DNA from: Tachypleus tridentatus | Taxonomy: Eukaryota; Arthropoda; Merostomata; Xiphosura; Limulidae | NCBI RefSeq assembly: GCF_004210375.1 | Contig: NC_134828.1 | Coordinates: 22,436,400-22,500,399, forward strand | Direction of reading: 5' to 3' | DNA length: 64,000 bases | Part shown: positions 18,236-31,105 of the stretch, in pieces | Position numbering within the stretch: position 1 is the stretch's first letter | How the letters are laid out: each line of letters starts with the position of its first letter | Translations under genes and position numbers: made by a program | Notes under the pieces: generated by a model | The model's database searches: none | What the model was told of the DNA's origin: nothing | Seen by the model: the letters and a program-made list of their open reading frames with translations, nothing else

Positions 18236-18668
18236 ACGTAAGAATCCTTGAACTGAATGTCGTACTCAAAATGTTGCATTAGGTGCTATTTAGCTTTAAA
18301 ATACCAAAGTAGTTTAAAAAATAAAATAGGTAAATAACGATGAAACAGAAAATTCAGTGAATTGAGAAAGTCTGTGTACCATAAAATTAATACCACTGAA
18401 CAGAATTTTACACTTACTACCACTGAATCATGTAGTGCCATCTACTGACATATTTATAAAACAAATATTTATATGTGAAATCAAATCAATCGATATCCAC
18501 CTAAACTAGGAAAAATGCTCAAAGACTATAAAAAATTCAGCAATATTTTGTTAAAGAATATGAAGAAATGTAATGCAACACTGTTTGGTAAGTATCCTTT
18601 CCAGTTAAATACGTTTCAATTCAATACATTTGATAGATTTCAGTGATGACTATTGTCTGATTGGGAGT
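18236..18668. other. No gene seen
   Basis: AT-rich sequence with nothing recognised. Confidence 0.45.
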
Positions 18669-18670
18669 TT

Positions 18671-18785
18671 TTTTGGTTTGTTTTTTAACAAAGCCACTTC
18701 AGACTTTCTGCTGTGTCTACCGAGGGGAATTATACCTCTGATTGTAGCGTTGTAATTTCATAGACTTAACTCTCTCTTTACGGGC
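18671..18785 (-). mobile_element. SINE-B copy
   Basis: Minus-strand copy: AACAAAGCCACTTCAG, CTACCGAGGGGAATTATACC, GTAGCGTTGTAATTTC and a head ending TACGGGC. Confidence 0.85.
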
Positions 18786-18858
18786 AATAATCACCACTGT
18801 TTGTCCAAAACAAAATTATAAACAGCATACTAAATTAATTAAACGTGATATAAATAGT

Positions 18859-18879
18859 GTATATATATATATATATATG
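18859..18879. repeat. (TA)n microsatellite
   Basis: Ten TA dinucleotides. Confidence 0.9.
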
Positions 18880-19487
18880 CTTCTCTTTCCTTCTGTAAAT
18901 TTCATCGTTCAGATTGCTTGAGATTTTATCTCGAATATCGTTTACAAAATGCTAATAAATGTTTAGGCATAACAGTGATCAACATCAAGGATAAAAATTA
19001 CCAATGCACTCCATTAATTTTTTTTTCCCCTGTTTGGTTTGATGTTAATTTCGCGCAAAGCTGTAGCTGTTCGAAAGCCTCTGCTGGGGAAAAGTTAAAT
19101 AACCAAAAAATATTGAAATGGGCGTCAGAAAACAAACAGTGGAACGAACAAAGGTAGAAACGTGTACTTTTTAAAGATAAATTCATGCTCCAATTATTTT
19201 GGCAAAAGTCAACATTAGTTTGTTTTCATTGTATAGAGGATATTGGTATTACATTTAATGTGAAACATCTCGAGCGAAATATCGTGGGTGGTGGTATAAG
19301 TTTTGGGCTTCACCCAGCCCACTTGTATTGATCATCTGTACAAAATTGATGACACCCTAACTGTTGAAAACTAGAGGAAACTTCTAATTCTTTGTGATAT
19401 ATAGGTATATCATCTGTTTCCTGCTATTTTAATTATTATTTATATTTTGCTCTTAATATAAACACACATCTAGTTCCGTAAGTCTTC
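18880..19487. other. No gene seen; possible SINE tail scrap
   Basis: Around 19045-19065, TTAATTTCGCGCAAAGCTGT matches the SINE-A tail on the minus strand for about 18 bp and then diverges. A 79-codon plus-strand frame at 18918-19157 has no recognisable content. Confidence 0.4.
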
Positions 19488-19634
19488 TTTTTGCAAAACC
19501 ACATCGGGCTATCTGTTGAGTCCACCGGGGGAAATTTTTTGCAAAACCACATCTGTTGAGTCCACCTTGGGAAATCGACCGCTGATTTTAGCGCTATAAA
19601 TCTGTAGACTTAGCTCTGTACATCATGAGAAAGG
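19488..19634 (-). mobile_element. SINE-B copy with a duplicated tail segment
   Basis: TTTTTGCAAAACCACATC ... TGTTGAGTCCACC occurs twice, at about 19491-19535 and 19536-19580, with a 7-bp deletion in the second. The rest of the element (TTTTAGCGCTATAAATCTG) follows once. Confidence 0.8.
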
Positions 19635-20112
19635 TTGATATAACATCAAATACGCTGAATAACAATCAGAAGTAATATTTTCCATTGGAGAGTCTGATGA
19701 TGCCACAAGGACGTAACAGTCCTCATTTTGATATATAAGTGACCGTATAACTCTTGCAAACTGAGGAAAATGAAGTTGCTGCTACTTAACGTTTAATTTA
19801 ACGCGATTTGTTTTGAAATAACATTCACTAACTAGGAAAATAGTTTTAAGAGCTAAAAATAATATATAACGTTAGCTCTTAACTTTTGAGAAAGTCTCTA
19901 CAGAAAAATAGCCACATTTATCTCCGCTTTTTACAGTGATTGTTATTTACCTGCGTCTAGTATATTTCTTTGTGTCAAAATTAGAGAAAATCTGTTTTCT
20001 GTTCTCCAATACGTGTTCGGGTGAGCCGTAAGTTATCGTACTAAATAACTTTAAGGAAAATCAGTGAAACTGAAAATATCGTATTATCATTCCTTTAGGC
20101 AACACGACTCAT
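19635..20112. other. No gene seen
   Basis: AT-rich sequence. It may include the decayed front of the Tc1-like remnant that follows, but I cannot align it. Confidence 0.35.
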
Positions 20113-20410
20113 CTGGCAAGGAACACACTTCCAGCAAAATAATTATCCCAAATATACCACAAGTGCAGCGAAACAACATCTTGACGAGAAATTAAAAACA
20201 AAGACCTGCTTGGCCTGCACAAAGTCTAGTTATGAACGTTCTTGCATCTGTGTAGACTTAGGTAGAAACTAAGAATATCAAAAGACAAGACCGAACATGT
20301 TTTCTGATTGTATAAAGTAGTGGGAGATACTTAAAACAATAGTCTGTAATCGTACTCTAACAATGTGATTCGTAACATAGAAACAAAGGTATTATGTTCT
20401 GTATAATAGT
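20113..20410 (+). pseudogene. Tc1-like transposase remnant (C-terminal part)
   Basis: Tc1 transposases cut and paste Tc1 elements at TA sites. In one frame near 20130 the reading is HFQQNNYPKYTTSAAKQHL, corresponding to the family motif FQQDNDPKHTS-xxAK. The catalytic Asp of QDN is Asn here. About 15 codons on, in a shifted frame, WPAQSLVMN matches the family's WPAQSPDLNPIE, so the third-motif region is also damaged. Further downstream IRNIETKG fits the usual VIxxKG end, again with frame changes. No terminal repeats were located, so this is an old fragment. Confidence 0.6.
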
Positions 20411-20749
20411 TCTGCAAGTTCATAATAATACTGCAATTTTTTTTTCATTAATATTGGTTTCTACCATTAATGAACTCACCATGTAGTTGTTGTTTCTTTT
20501 TAGTTATAGCTCCTACGTGTTTGTCACTTAAGTGCTTCCGTACTTATTTAACTTTATGTATGAATATAAAACCTATGTTGATTACATCGAAATTACTTTG
20601 CATCATTTTCCTATAAACTTAGATGAATACGTGAACAGTGTAAGTAGGAAAAATAGGATAGTATTAATACATGTTTAACTATACACTTTCCTTGTCTTCT
20701 TGTGGGACAGTGGTGAGGTTATAAACTTATAACGTTAACTAAAATTTGC
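20411..20749. other. No gene seen
   Basis: AT-rich sequence with no recognisable features. Confidence 0.4.
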
Positions 20750-20966
20750 GCCCGAGTCGCGCTAAACATGCTCGCCCTCCCAGCCGTGGGGGCGTATAAT
20801 GTGACGGTCAATCCCACTATTCGTTGGTAAAAGAGTAGCCCAAGAGTTGGCGGTGGGTGGTGATGACTAGCTGCCTTCCCTCTAGTCTTACACTGCTAAA
20901 TTAGGGACGGCTAGCACAGATAGCCCTCGAGTAGCTTTGTGCGAAATTCCAAAAAACAAACAAACT
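20750..20966 (+). mobile_element. SINE-A copy lacking most of the tRNA head
   Basis: Starts at CCGAGTCGCGCTAAACATGC, within the end of the head, and is then complete to GTGCGAAATTCC and the AAAC tail. The body is close to consensus, so it may be one of the younger copies. Confidence 0.93.
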
Positions 20967-21251
20967 GAAAGAGAAAAAACTGTTACCCTCTAGCTTTCAG
21001 AATAGGAACTATTAATATATATATATATATTTAGTTATTGTGTGGATGTGTCCTATGTTTAAACATGTAGGTTATACCAATGTCTTTATAAATTTCCAGT
21101 AAATTCTGTCCATGATAATTAAAATAAAGATCTTTGTAATAAATGCTGTCGACCATCTGCATTTTAATAATAATTGCTAATAACGTTCTTGTTATACTAA
21201 TGAAATTTTGGATTATAATTAATGATAAATATATGTTTTGTACTTTTATTT

Positions 21252-21338
21252 AGACTTTAGAGCAAAACTATTTGTTGTATCCACCACGGGAATCAGACCC
21301 CAGATTTTGGCATTTTAAATCCGTCAACTTAACGTTGC
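21252..21338 (-). mobile_element. SINE-B copy, diverged
   Basis: Minus-strand match at CACCACGGGAATCAGACCCC and TTTTGGCATTTTAAATCCG; both ends are degraded. Confidence 0.62.
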
Positions 21339-24300
21339 CTAACCTTGAAACTATAAATATATTTAATTTCTTTTAAGAGGGCTTTCGGCTCTCCTACTGG
21401 AACTTTCATCTGGTCTTGTTGTGAATATTTCAAAGGAATGAAAGTTTAGCATTACTGTCATACTTATAAAACAAACAGTATATGTCTATATAATATAAAT
21501 ACAGTATTTATACACATAGTGAGAAATACTTACCTTAAATGTATTCGTAATAAAAGATTGTGTTAGACCCATTACATTTTTAACACTGCATTCTTAATTT
21601 AGTCCATTATGGATTTTCAAGAATAAGAAAACCGTGTAATACGAATATTTTAATCGCACTACGTTCGTGTATCCATTGCCAACTACGCGTTTCGCTCAAT
21701 GCAGAGCTCTTCAGGTCAGCAGGGATGCAACGAACGCTATTTACAATATAATAGGCCTAACATAACATCTTATGACAAGTATAATTAATTACACTATTCT
21801 TTTCCAGCTTTTGCTTTAATTTTAGGTGTATAACGTCTTAGTATTACATTTTCAACATAAATTTTCAGTGTTTTGTAGATTTTTGATAACTACGCTACTG
21901 TAAATACAGTATCACCTTATTTTGTTAATAAAAGATTGTCCCCCTCCTCCTGGTGGGTCATCAGTAAATTGCCAAACATTCAGTACTATATTATTTGGTT
22001 AGATTCCATACATAGTTTGCAAAAATGTTTGAAATGTATTTAAAGAATGCTCAATAGGTGGCAGTAGTAAACAAATATTACTCAGACTCTATAATAATTA
22101 TGTCCAAGTTTTTTGCGATAAGCATTCATACAGCCCTTTTATTTTCTAATTTAATTGTAGTATTTACAATATTAATAACATATACGCTAATTAAACTCGT
22201 AACACAAGCGTGGTATTTACCGTAATGACAACTTTTTTCGAGTCACCCTTTTAGTTCAACCTTAAATTTTTTCAGTCATTTCTGTGATATTTATTATGGA
22301 TTATTTATAAAAAGAAAAGGTCTAGTACAAGTCTGAAGAACATATTGTTCATGTGAAACACAATAAAAATGGTGCCAAAGCCTTTGATCAGCAGAGATTA
22401 GTTTAGTATATTAAGATACCTCTAGAGGGCGAACCCAGCTATAGAAAATTCCCTAACAAGGCTAAGGTTACACAGGCAGAAGGCGGTAGTTTAAATGTAT
22501 CAGTACGGTATAGTGGCAGTGGGTTAAGAGAAAGATTGAATTGTGAGAACCATATTGGTGAATATTAATTACTTATTTTGTAAAGGCAACTTAAAGATAG
22601 AAAAGTATCAAATTTTACAGTAGTAACCAGACCCAAGTCGAAGTGAAACTTAGAACTGCGTTAAACACTCAGAGTAGTGTATAACTCGGTAGTACTAGTA
22701 CTAACACTACTCTACTTGTAGAAGCTTGCTAATCATGAGGAGTGTAAAATCGTTTAAAGTTAGATTTCATATAGTGAAGTTATCTCACTACATATTGAAG
22801 TAGAACGACAAAAGGTACTTTAATTCTATCGAAGGTACTTTTTATCCCAATAATTATTAATCTTCAAAAATAAAATTTAACTTGTGTTTGTGAAAGAAGG
22901 GTCCCGAAACTGGATTTAGCGGGTTGGAGATACATGGGCCCTGACACCACTTTTCGTATGATGAGCCAGCGGTGAGTTCTTATACAATTTAAAACTAAGC
23001 AAGTTAGGCTTAGTAATAGTACTACCAGTAAGTAATTATTTCTCGTACTGTACTACATATATTACAATAAATTATAATATACTCGCACCTTTTGAATACT
23101 TTATTTCAACCTTTAGTTAAAGTTCATGCCATTGTACTTTTAGAGGTAATTTAATGAGCAAATAAGGAAAAAAAAGGAGTTAGTATTACTAAGTTAGGAA
23201 TGTTGGAACGTGATTTTTTGCGTGTCTACAGAGAGATCTAAATTCCAGCTCTAAGTTAACAAAAAATATATATAATAGTTGTGGTTTAAACTTTACACTG
23301 TCACAAATTACGTTAATAAATCCTAAACTTCAGTGTTTTGTTTTATTTTATGTACACTTAATGTTTTAAAATTACTCGTATCATTTGTTAATTTTAGCAA
23401 ATATTTTGGAAAGTTACGTTAAACTTAAATTTTAAGTTAATTTTAAGATATCAGATAAATGGTCAGTGAAGAAAGGTAAATGTATAGTCTCAAACATCCT
23501 ACATCTGTAGACTACATGGTTAAATAACGTTACATTGATTTATTATTTGTTATAAAATATGAAGTAAATACTCCATGGACTATGAAATATTAATTTTAGT
23601 GTCTTATAATATTCCTATAAAGAACTTTTTATTTTAAATTTTGTATGTTCTGAGACTAACTTTTAAAGTATGTTAATGTTTTAAATAATATTAATATCTT
23701 ACTAATCTTGTATTGTAGAATAAATTTGATTTTAAAATTCAACCACTGGATAAACAGTAGTATTCTTATAAGTTAAATGTCAGTTGTTTTTTATTTCTTG
23801 TTTCAGAGAGGTATTCATGACTGGAATAAAGGTATGTTTGATGTTGGATTATGGTTTTGTGTCTTCCAAAATTAATATTCACTCATTACTTCTAATGCTT
23901 ATAGTATTGATATAGTACACTGGTTCACTGTTGTGGAATAACAAATTGTTGTTTTAAAGGCATTTAGACTTCTTACATCCTGATGTTAGTTGAAGTGTTT
24001 TAATATATGTGGTTGTTTTTTAAGCCCAGCATTTTTATTTCACATAATTCTCAATCAAGTACTTTATAAAATTTGAGTTTCTATGCATAAAAGAAATAAT
24101 TACATTGTTCCTGTAAACAGACATATATATATGTTAACCATTTGGGGAGTAATTATTTTCTGCTTTGTCAAACACATTTTAAAGAGAAATATAAAGAAAT
24201 GGAGATTTTATATATCAAGACAGAATGATATCTCGAATGGGTTTGTTCATACTATATTGAAAACTTGTTACAGTTGACCCTAAAATATATAAAAATACTA

Positions 24301-24729
24301 AGTAACAGCTCAGCTTGTGTTATGTTTCTTCACCAGTAAAAGTGTAGTGGTTTTAGCATTGGTTTTATGATGTTCTGAATATATTTTCTCAAAAACGTTT
24401 ATATGATTGATGTTAGAGCAATTTTCATCCAAGGAAGGTTTTATGAAGGTCTTCAGTTGTGGTCACTGCTTATGAAATAGTTAATGTGCTTGAACTGAAG
24501 TAATCAAAGGTTGCCAATTAATATTAGGAGTTTGTATACACAATAGTAAAGGCTACACTTCTTCCTTCAACAAGTGGTAAAATAAATTGTATAGAAGAGC
24601 ATTTTCTGGTTTAATATGAAAAAGAAAAATGAAGGAAAGATGTGCTTTAGAAAAGAAAGTATGGAGAGAGAGACAAGTCTTTAAAAAATTGTCCTTTAGA
24701 ATATTGTTGAATATTAACCAGAAAAATCA
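21339..24729. other. Long unannotated AT-rich region
   Basis: No convincing open frame longer than about 65 codons, no transposon domain and no tandem repeat. The stretch 21655-21735 (CTACGCGTTTCGCTCAATGC, AGAGCTCTTCAGGTCAGC) looks like the centre of a fold-back repeat, but I find no second arm. It could be intronic or intergenic. Confidence 0.45.
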
Positions 24730-27700
24730 CCTGTACAACATCAACACTGATTGATGAAACATTCCTGTTATAATTACAAACATCATGTACAACATCAACA
24801 CTGATTGATGAAACATTCCTGTTATAATTACAAACATCATGTACAACATCAACACTGATTGATGAAACATTCCTGTTATAATTACAAACATCATGTACAA
24901 CATCAACACTGATTGATGAAACATTCCTGTTATAATTACAAACATCATGTACAACATCAACACTGATTGATGAAACATTCCTGTTATAATTACAAACATC
25001 ATGTACAACATCAACACTGATTGATGAAACATTCCTGTTATAATTACAAACATCATGTACAATATCAACACTGATTGATGAAACATTCCTGTTATAATTA
25101 CAAACATCACCTGTACAATATCAACACTGATTGATGAAACATTCCTGTTATAATTACAAACATCATGTACAACATCAACACTGATTGATGAAACATTCCT
25201 GTTATAATTACAAACATCATGTACAATATCAACACTGATTGATGAAACATTCCTGTTATAATTACAAACATCATGTACAACATCAACACTGATTGATGAA
25301 ACATTCCTGTTATAATTACAAACATCATGTACAACATCAACACTGATTGATGAAACATTCCTGTTATAATTACAAACATCATGTACAACATCAACACTGA
25401 TTGATGAAACATTCCTGTTATAATTACAAACATCATGTACAATATCAACACTGATTGATGAAACATTCCTGTTATAATTACAAACATCATGTACAACATC
25501 AACACTGATTGATGAAACATTCCTGTTATAATTACAAACATCATGTACAACATCAACACTGATTGATGAAACATTCCTGTTATAATTACAAACATCATGT
25601 ACAACATCAACACTGATTGATGAAACATTCCTGTTATAATTACAAACATCATGTACAACATCAACACTGATTGATGAAACATTCCTGTTATAATTACAAA
25701 CATCACCTGTACAATATCAACACTGATTGATGAAACATTCCTGTTATAATTACAAACATCATGTACAACATCAACACTGATTGATGAAACATTCCTGTTA
25801 TAATTACAAACATCATGTACACCATCAACACTGATTGATGAAACATTCCTGTTATAATTACAAACATCACCTGTACAACATCAACACTGATTGATGAAAC
25901 ATTCCTGTTATAATTACAAACATCATGTACAACATCAACACTGATTGATGAAACATTCCTGTTATAATTACAAACATCATGTACAATATCAACACTGATT
26001 GATGAAACATTCCTGTTATAATTACAAACATCATGTACAACATCAACACTGATTGATGAAACATTCCTGTTATAATTACAAACATCATGTACAACATCAA
26101 CACTGATTGATGAAACATTCCTGTTATAATTACAAACATCATGTACAACATCAACACTGATTGATGAAACATTCCTGTTATAATTACAAACATCACCTGT
26201 ACAATATCAACACTGATTGATGAAACATTCCTGTTATAATTACAAACATCATGTACAACATCAACACTGATTGATGAAACATTCCTGTTATAATTACAAA
26301 CATCATGTACACCATCAACACTGATTGATGAAACATTCCTGTTATAATTACAAACATCACCTGTACAACATCAACACTGATTGATGAAACATTCCTGTTA
26401 TAATTACAAACATCATGTACAACATCAACACTGATTGATGAAACATTCCTGTTATAATTACAAACATCATGTACAATATCAACACTGATTGATGAAACAT
26501 TCCTGTTATAATTACAAACATCATGTACAACATCAACACTGATTGATGAAACATTCCTGTTATAATTACAAACATCATGTACAACATCAACACTGATTGA
26601 TGAAACATTCCTGTTATAATTACAAACATCATGTACAACATCAACACTGATTGATGAAACATTCCTGTTATAATTACAAACATCATGTACAACATCAACA
26701 CTGATTGATGAAACATTCCTGTTATAATTACAAACATCATGTACAACATCAACACTGATTGATGAAACATTCCTGTTATAATTACAAACATCATGTACAA
26801 TATCAACACTGATTGATGAAACATTCCTGTTATAATTACAAACATCATGTACAACATCAACACTGATTGATGAAACATTCCTGTTATAATTACAAACATC
26901 ATGTACAACATCAACACTGATTGATGAAACATTCCTGTTATAATTACAAACATCATGTACAACATCAACACTGATTGATGAAACATTCCTGTTATAATTA
27001 CAAACATCACCTGTACAATATCAACACTGATTGATGAAACATTCCTGTTATAATTACAAACATCATGTACAACATCAACACTGATTGATGAAACATTCCT
27101 GTTATAATTACAAACATCATGTACACCATCAACACTGATTGATGAAACATTCCTGTTATAATTACAAACATCACCTGTACAACATCAACACTGATTGATG
27201 AAACATTCCTGTTATAATTACAAACATCATGTACAACATCAACACTGATTGATGAAACATTCCTGTTATAATTACAAACATCATGTACAATATCAACACT
27301 GATTGATGAAACATTCCTGTTATAATTACAAACATCATGTACAACATCAACACTGATTGATGAAACATTCCTGTTATAATTACAAACATCATGTACAACA
27401 TCAACACTGATTGATGAAACATTCCTGTTATAATTACAAACATCATGTACAACATCAACACTGATTGATGAAACATTCCTGTTATAATTACAAACATCAT
27501 GTACAATATCAACACTGATTGATGAAACATTCCTGTTATAATTACAAACATCATGTACAACATCAACACTGATTGATGAAACATTCCTGTTATAATTACA
27601 AACATCATGTACAACATCAACACTGATTGATGAAACATTCCTGTTATAATTACAAACATCATGTACAATATCAACACTGATTGATGAAACATTCCTGTTA

Positions 27701-27877
27701 CAATTACAAACATCACCTGTACAACATCAACACTGATTGATGAAACATTCCTGTTATAATTACAAACATCATGTACAACATCAACACTGATTGATGAAAC
27801 ATTCCTGTTATAATTACAAACATCACCTGTACAATATCAACACTGATTGATGAAACATTCCTGTTATAATTACAAAG
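24730..27877. repeat. 54-bp minisatellite, about 58 copies
   Basis: Highly homogeneous units of 54 bp beginning TGTACAACATCAACACTGAT. Each holds a perfect 6-bp stem, CATCAA...TTGATG. Three markers vary: AACATC/AATATC, an ACCATC variant (about 25821, 26311 and 27125), and a 56-bp variant with CACCTG in place of CATG (near 24730, 25107, 25703, 25864, 26193, 26354, 27007, 27168, 27713 and 27823). Because 54 is a multiple of three, the minus strand shows open frames of 109-217 codons repeating an 18-residue hydrophobic peptide. They are broken at each 56-bp unit, and I do not consider them coding. Confidence 0.97.
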
Positions 27878-30455
27878 AACACAGATGGACAAGGTAGTAA
27901 AACCTTGTTTTACAAGTATTTTAATGTTGAAAAACGTCCATATAAACTATTTTATTGAATTGTTTTGGATGTGAAATCTGTGAATAACTTTATTTCTTCA
28001 CATTTACAGAACATGTCTGTTTTTAAAACAGGTTAAACTGTGCTTTATAAATATAACTTTGAAGTCTTGTTCAAACCTCTTTTTGATAAGGCTCAATCAG
28101 TTTTGTTTAAGCTTTTTATAACTTTGTATATTTAATATAAAATGTAGTATTTATCTTTTCATGTAAATTAAAGTAGTACAACTGGTGTGATGAACTGTTA
28201 CAGTTATTAATAACTGACTTTTGATCAAAGGATGCAACTTGCATGTATCACAACTAAAAAGATAATCCAGCAATGTTTTAATTCTTGTAATGTGTACCTT
28301 AAACATTCTAACTTCTAGATACGATACACTGGTAATTGAGAATAATGGTAGATACGCATATAGATATTTGTTGTTTTCAAGTGTGTATTTACTTTACTTT
28401 CATGTTCCTGAAGTTGATCGTAATTTTCAAGCTGTGTGGTTTGCTCGCATTGTTGTGTTGGAAAAAACCCTCTGTCATGATAAGTATGCACAGAGAGAGA
28501 GAGAGAACAGAGCTATATTTTCAGCCCTGGTTACTTCTGTACAGACTCCGGGGAGGTGGGGTCGATACCCGAAAAAAAATACCTGTCAAAAAAGCCGTCA
28601 GTAGTGCCCAAGCACGTGCCAAGTTTGTCCACACTACCTTGTGAGTTTAGGAATTAATGATGTATTTTGAAAATAGCGCCATTTCCCCTGGGTTTGAGTT
28701 CAGCAACCCTGCAAATTAAACTACACTCATGCTTGAGTGTCTTTCTGAAGAATGTTTCTCCTCTTTAGTAGTGAACTTATAAATAATGGTACTTCCTGGA
28801 CCTTTCAAGTTTGGTCCTTATACCTCCAAAGCTGTAAAAACTCCGGGGATAACTTACGCGCAAAGAAACAAGTTCAGAAACGTAGTACGTGGATTAAAGT
28901 TGGATAATACTTCTGAATGGTTGCGCCCTACATTTTCTATAGTTGAAATTGCATAGTTTCATTTCCCACGCCTTCGATACAAACACAGTTTTGATTGGAT
29001 TGTGGCTGCTCACTTCAGAAGTAGGTATCTTTATATGAATGTGGTTAATTTCTTGCTACAACCTGTGGTTTATTTACTGCACGACCATAACAGATATGCC
29101 AAGTAATCAAAATTAATGTGATAGGTAGTACTATTAAAATCACGTCAGTGTTCATACAGAATTATATATTATTGTTCTTGAAGTTGTGTATGTGTGAGAA
29201 TGTGAAGTTTTATTATTCTTATACCAAGAACTGATAGTTATTTTGGCATATAGTATACAAAAGTTTGACCTGAAATGACTTATTGGTCTCTCACTGAGCA
29301 TCAGCGATATGTAAATTGTGAAGGGCCGTTTCTTACCCGAGTGCATAAACCAAAGTTGGAAACGTTTTATTAATCAGTTTGTGAAGGAGCGGAAATTGGT
29401 TAATTATAAATCTTAATTACAATTTTGAACTCACCCTTATGAAATAATATATTGTAGAAATGTACCATTCTTAGAATTCATAAATTTTTAGGTGTATTAC
29501 TGGTATGTCATTTCGAATGGGAACACGAAACTAATTATCTCGTGAAACGTGCTGCAAACTTGTATACATCTCAAAATTCCACAAATCACACGAGTAAACA
29601 GTTTTGTTAGCACAAATTCAGTACACCCTAAATATTGCAAGAGTTGCTGACGTGAACCTTTCAGTGTGGGTGAAACGCACGCTGTTCTTCTCCCCCATTC
29701 CCCTGAGGCTCTGAAGGGCACATGTCAAATTGTGTGACAATAAATCGAACTGTGCGCCCGTTGCGAGGGGGACATACATATATTTATAAAGTGTTATCGA
29801 GTGGTGGTTTAGATTGTTATGAGAGATTCTGATGTTATTTAAAAATAATGTGAAAATACCAAGTTTACCAAAAGTTTCCTCTTCAACTTTGATACTGGTT
29901 CAAACGAATCATTACTAAATATTTCGGTTAACATTGGTAAGTTCCGCAGTATTGTTAATTACTTGTAAGTCCGGTGGAGAAACAACCATTAGAAGAGTGT
30001 ATGGAACCAAGAATCTTCAGAGTTGCAAATTCAACTAGAATCATAGGATTTACCAGAACTATCAGTACACGGTGTATGGATTTCACTTTTCAAAATCATC
30101 TGTGTGTGTGTGTGTTGAATAAAACCTTATTTTACTTTTGAACTTACAAAAAATCTTTAAATGAATTTTGAAATACTCTGTTAGTCATACACCAACGCTA
30201 TACGATCAGCTACAAAATTTGTGTCTGTTTCCACGTATGTTGTCCCAATCGTATTAGCTTGTATTGAAGACAAATGTTGATTAAATCACTTGAAACAGCT
30301 AATTCGAAGTATTTGTAATAGAACGAGGAGAGAATAAATTTAAACTGTGTTCTCCATCTGCGACAGTAGATAATTCTATTGGGGGGGGGTTAACTACTAC
30401 CTTTCACTATTGTTTTACGTGTGGTGGTTAATGTGTATGTATTCTCACACGTGTA
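27878..30455. other. Long region without recognised genes
   Basis: Two overlapping plus-strand frames (28290-28604 and 28336-28644, 104 and 102 codons) span a slightly GC-richer patch with a short (GA)n run, and a 74-codon minus-strand frame lies at 29497-29721. None has a motif I recognise. Exons of an unknown host gene cannot be ruled out. A (TG)n run is at about 30099-30114. Confidence 0.4.
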
Positions 30456-30570
30456 GGTCTCCCGATGGGACAACAGTAACTCTGCGAATTTACGATATAA
30501 TTAAAAGTTAATTCCCCTCGGTGGACACAGCAGATAGCCCGATGTGGCTTTGTTTATATATCTATGTATA
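30456..30570 (+). mobile_element. SINE-B copy, split from a second tail by a MITE
   Basis: Diverged head (CAACAGTAACTCTGCGAATTTACG) and a well-kept tail (TCGGTGGACACAGCAGATAG, GATGTGGCTTTGTTTATA). A second copy of the tail lies at 31008-31072, beyond the MITE. Confidence 0.75.
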
Positions 30571-30572
30571 TA

Positions 30573-30980
30573 TTAGGTTGAGGAATAATTCGTGAGCGTT
30601 TTTAAATAATTTCATTCAAGCATTACATGCAAGACTATACAATACTTCAATGCATGAACACATTACACCCAAAACATTTATTATGATACTTTATTTCATG
30701 TAATACCTAGGTATATAGTATGCATTGTTTTAAACGAAATTGCAAGAAATTAAATGCGAAAAGCAGATGGTGTCGAAAATGCTCGATTTTGTCCGCTTGA
30801 CATTCCATTTAATGAGCTGAAAATGAAAGCAAAAATTAAAGACATGTGAAACTCAAACACACCATCTATTAGAGCAAAAAATTATCTACCAAATGACATA
30901 AAATATTTTGCGAAAGCGTTTCATTTATGAATATATTTTTTTAACTTGAAAAAACGCTCACGAATTATTCCTCAACCCAA
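30573..30980. mobile_element. mariner-type MITE, 408 bp
   Basis: Terminal inverted repeats of 31 bp, starting TTAGGTTGAGGAATAATTCG at the left and TTGGGTTGAGGAATAATTCG inward from the right, with one mismatch. TA flanks both ends (30571-30572 and 30981-30982). The interior has no transposase frame. The TTAGGTTG start is typical of mariner ends. Confidence 0.9.
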
Positions 30981-31007
30981 TATATATATATACACACACA
31001 TGCACCC

Positions 31008-31069
31008 TGAATAATTCCTCTCGGTGGACATAGCAGATAGCCCGATGTGGCTTTGTTTATATATCTATG

Positions 31070-31072
<3 letters not shown>
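31008..31072 (+). mobile_element. Second SINE-B tail beyond the MITE
   Basis: About 64 bp matching 30508-30571 almost exactly (TCGGTGGACATAGCAGATAG, GATGTGGCTTTGTTTATATA). Confidence 0.85.

Positions 31073-31102
<30 letters not shown>
31071..31102. repeat. (CA)n microsatellite
   Basis: About 15 CA/AC dinucleotides growing from the SINE-B tail. AC tails are the normal end of this family. Confidence 0.93.

Positions 31103-31105
<3 letters not shown>

Noticed and set aside
21655..21735. Fold-back element centred on CTACGCGTTTCGCTCAATGC
   Set aside because: It looks like the loop region of known fold-back repeats, but I could not find two matching arms.
24727..27716. Series of minus-strand open frames encoding an 18-residue hydrophobic repeat, as a repetitive membrane protein
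   Set aside because: They exist only because the unit is 54 bp. The 56-bp units break the frame at many points, and there is no unique flanking coding sequence, promoter or splice support.
28290..28644. Two overlapping plus-strand frames of just over 100 codons as a gene
   Set aside because: Composition is consistent with chance, they disagree in frame, and no motif, start context or splice pattern supports either one.
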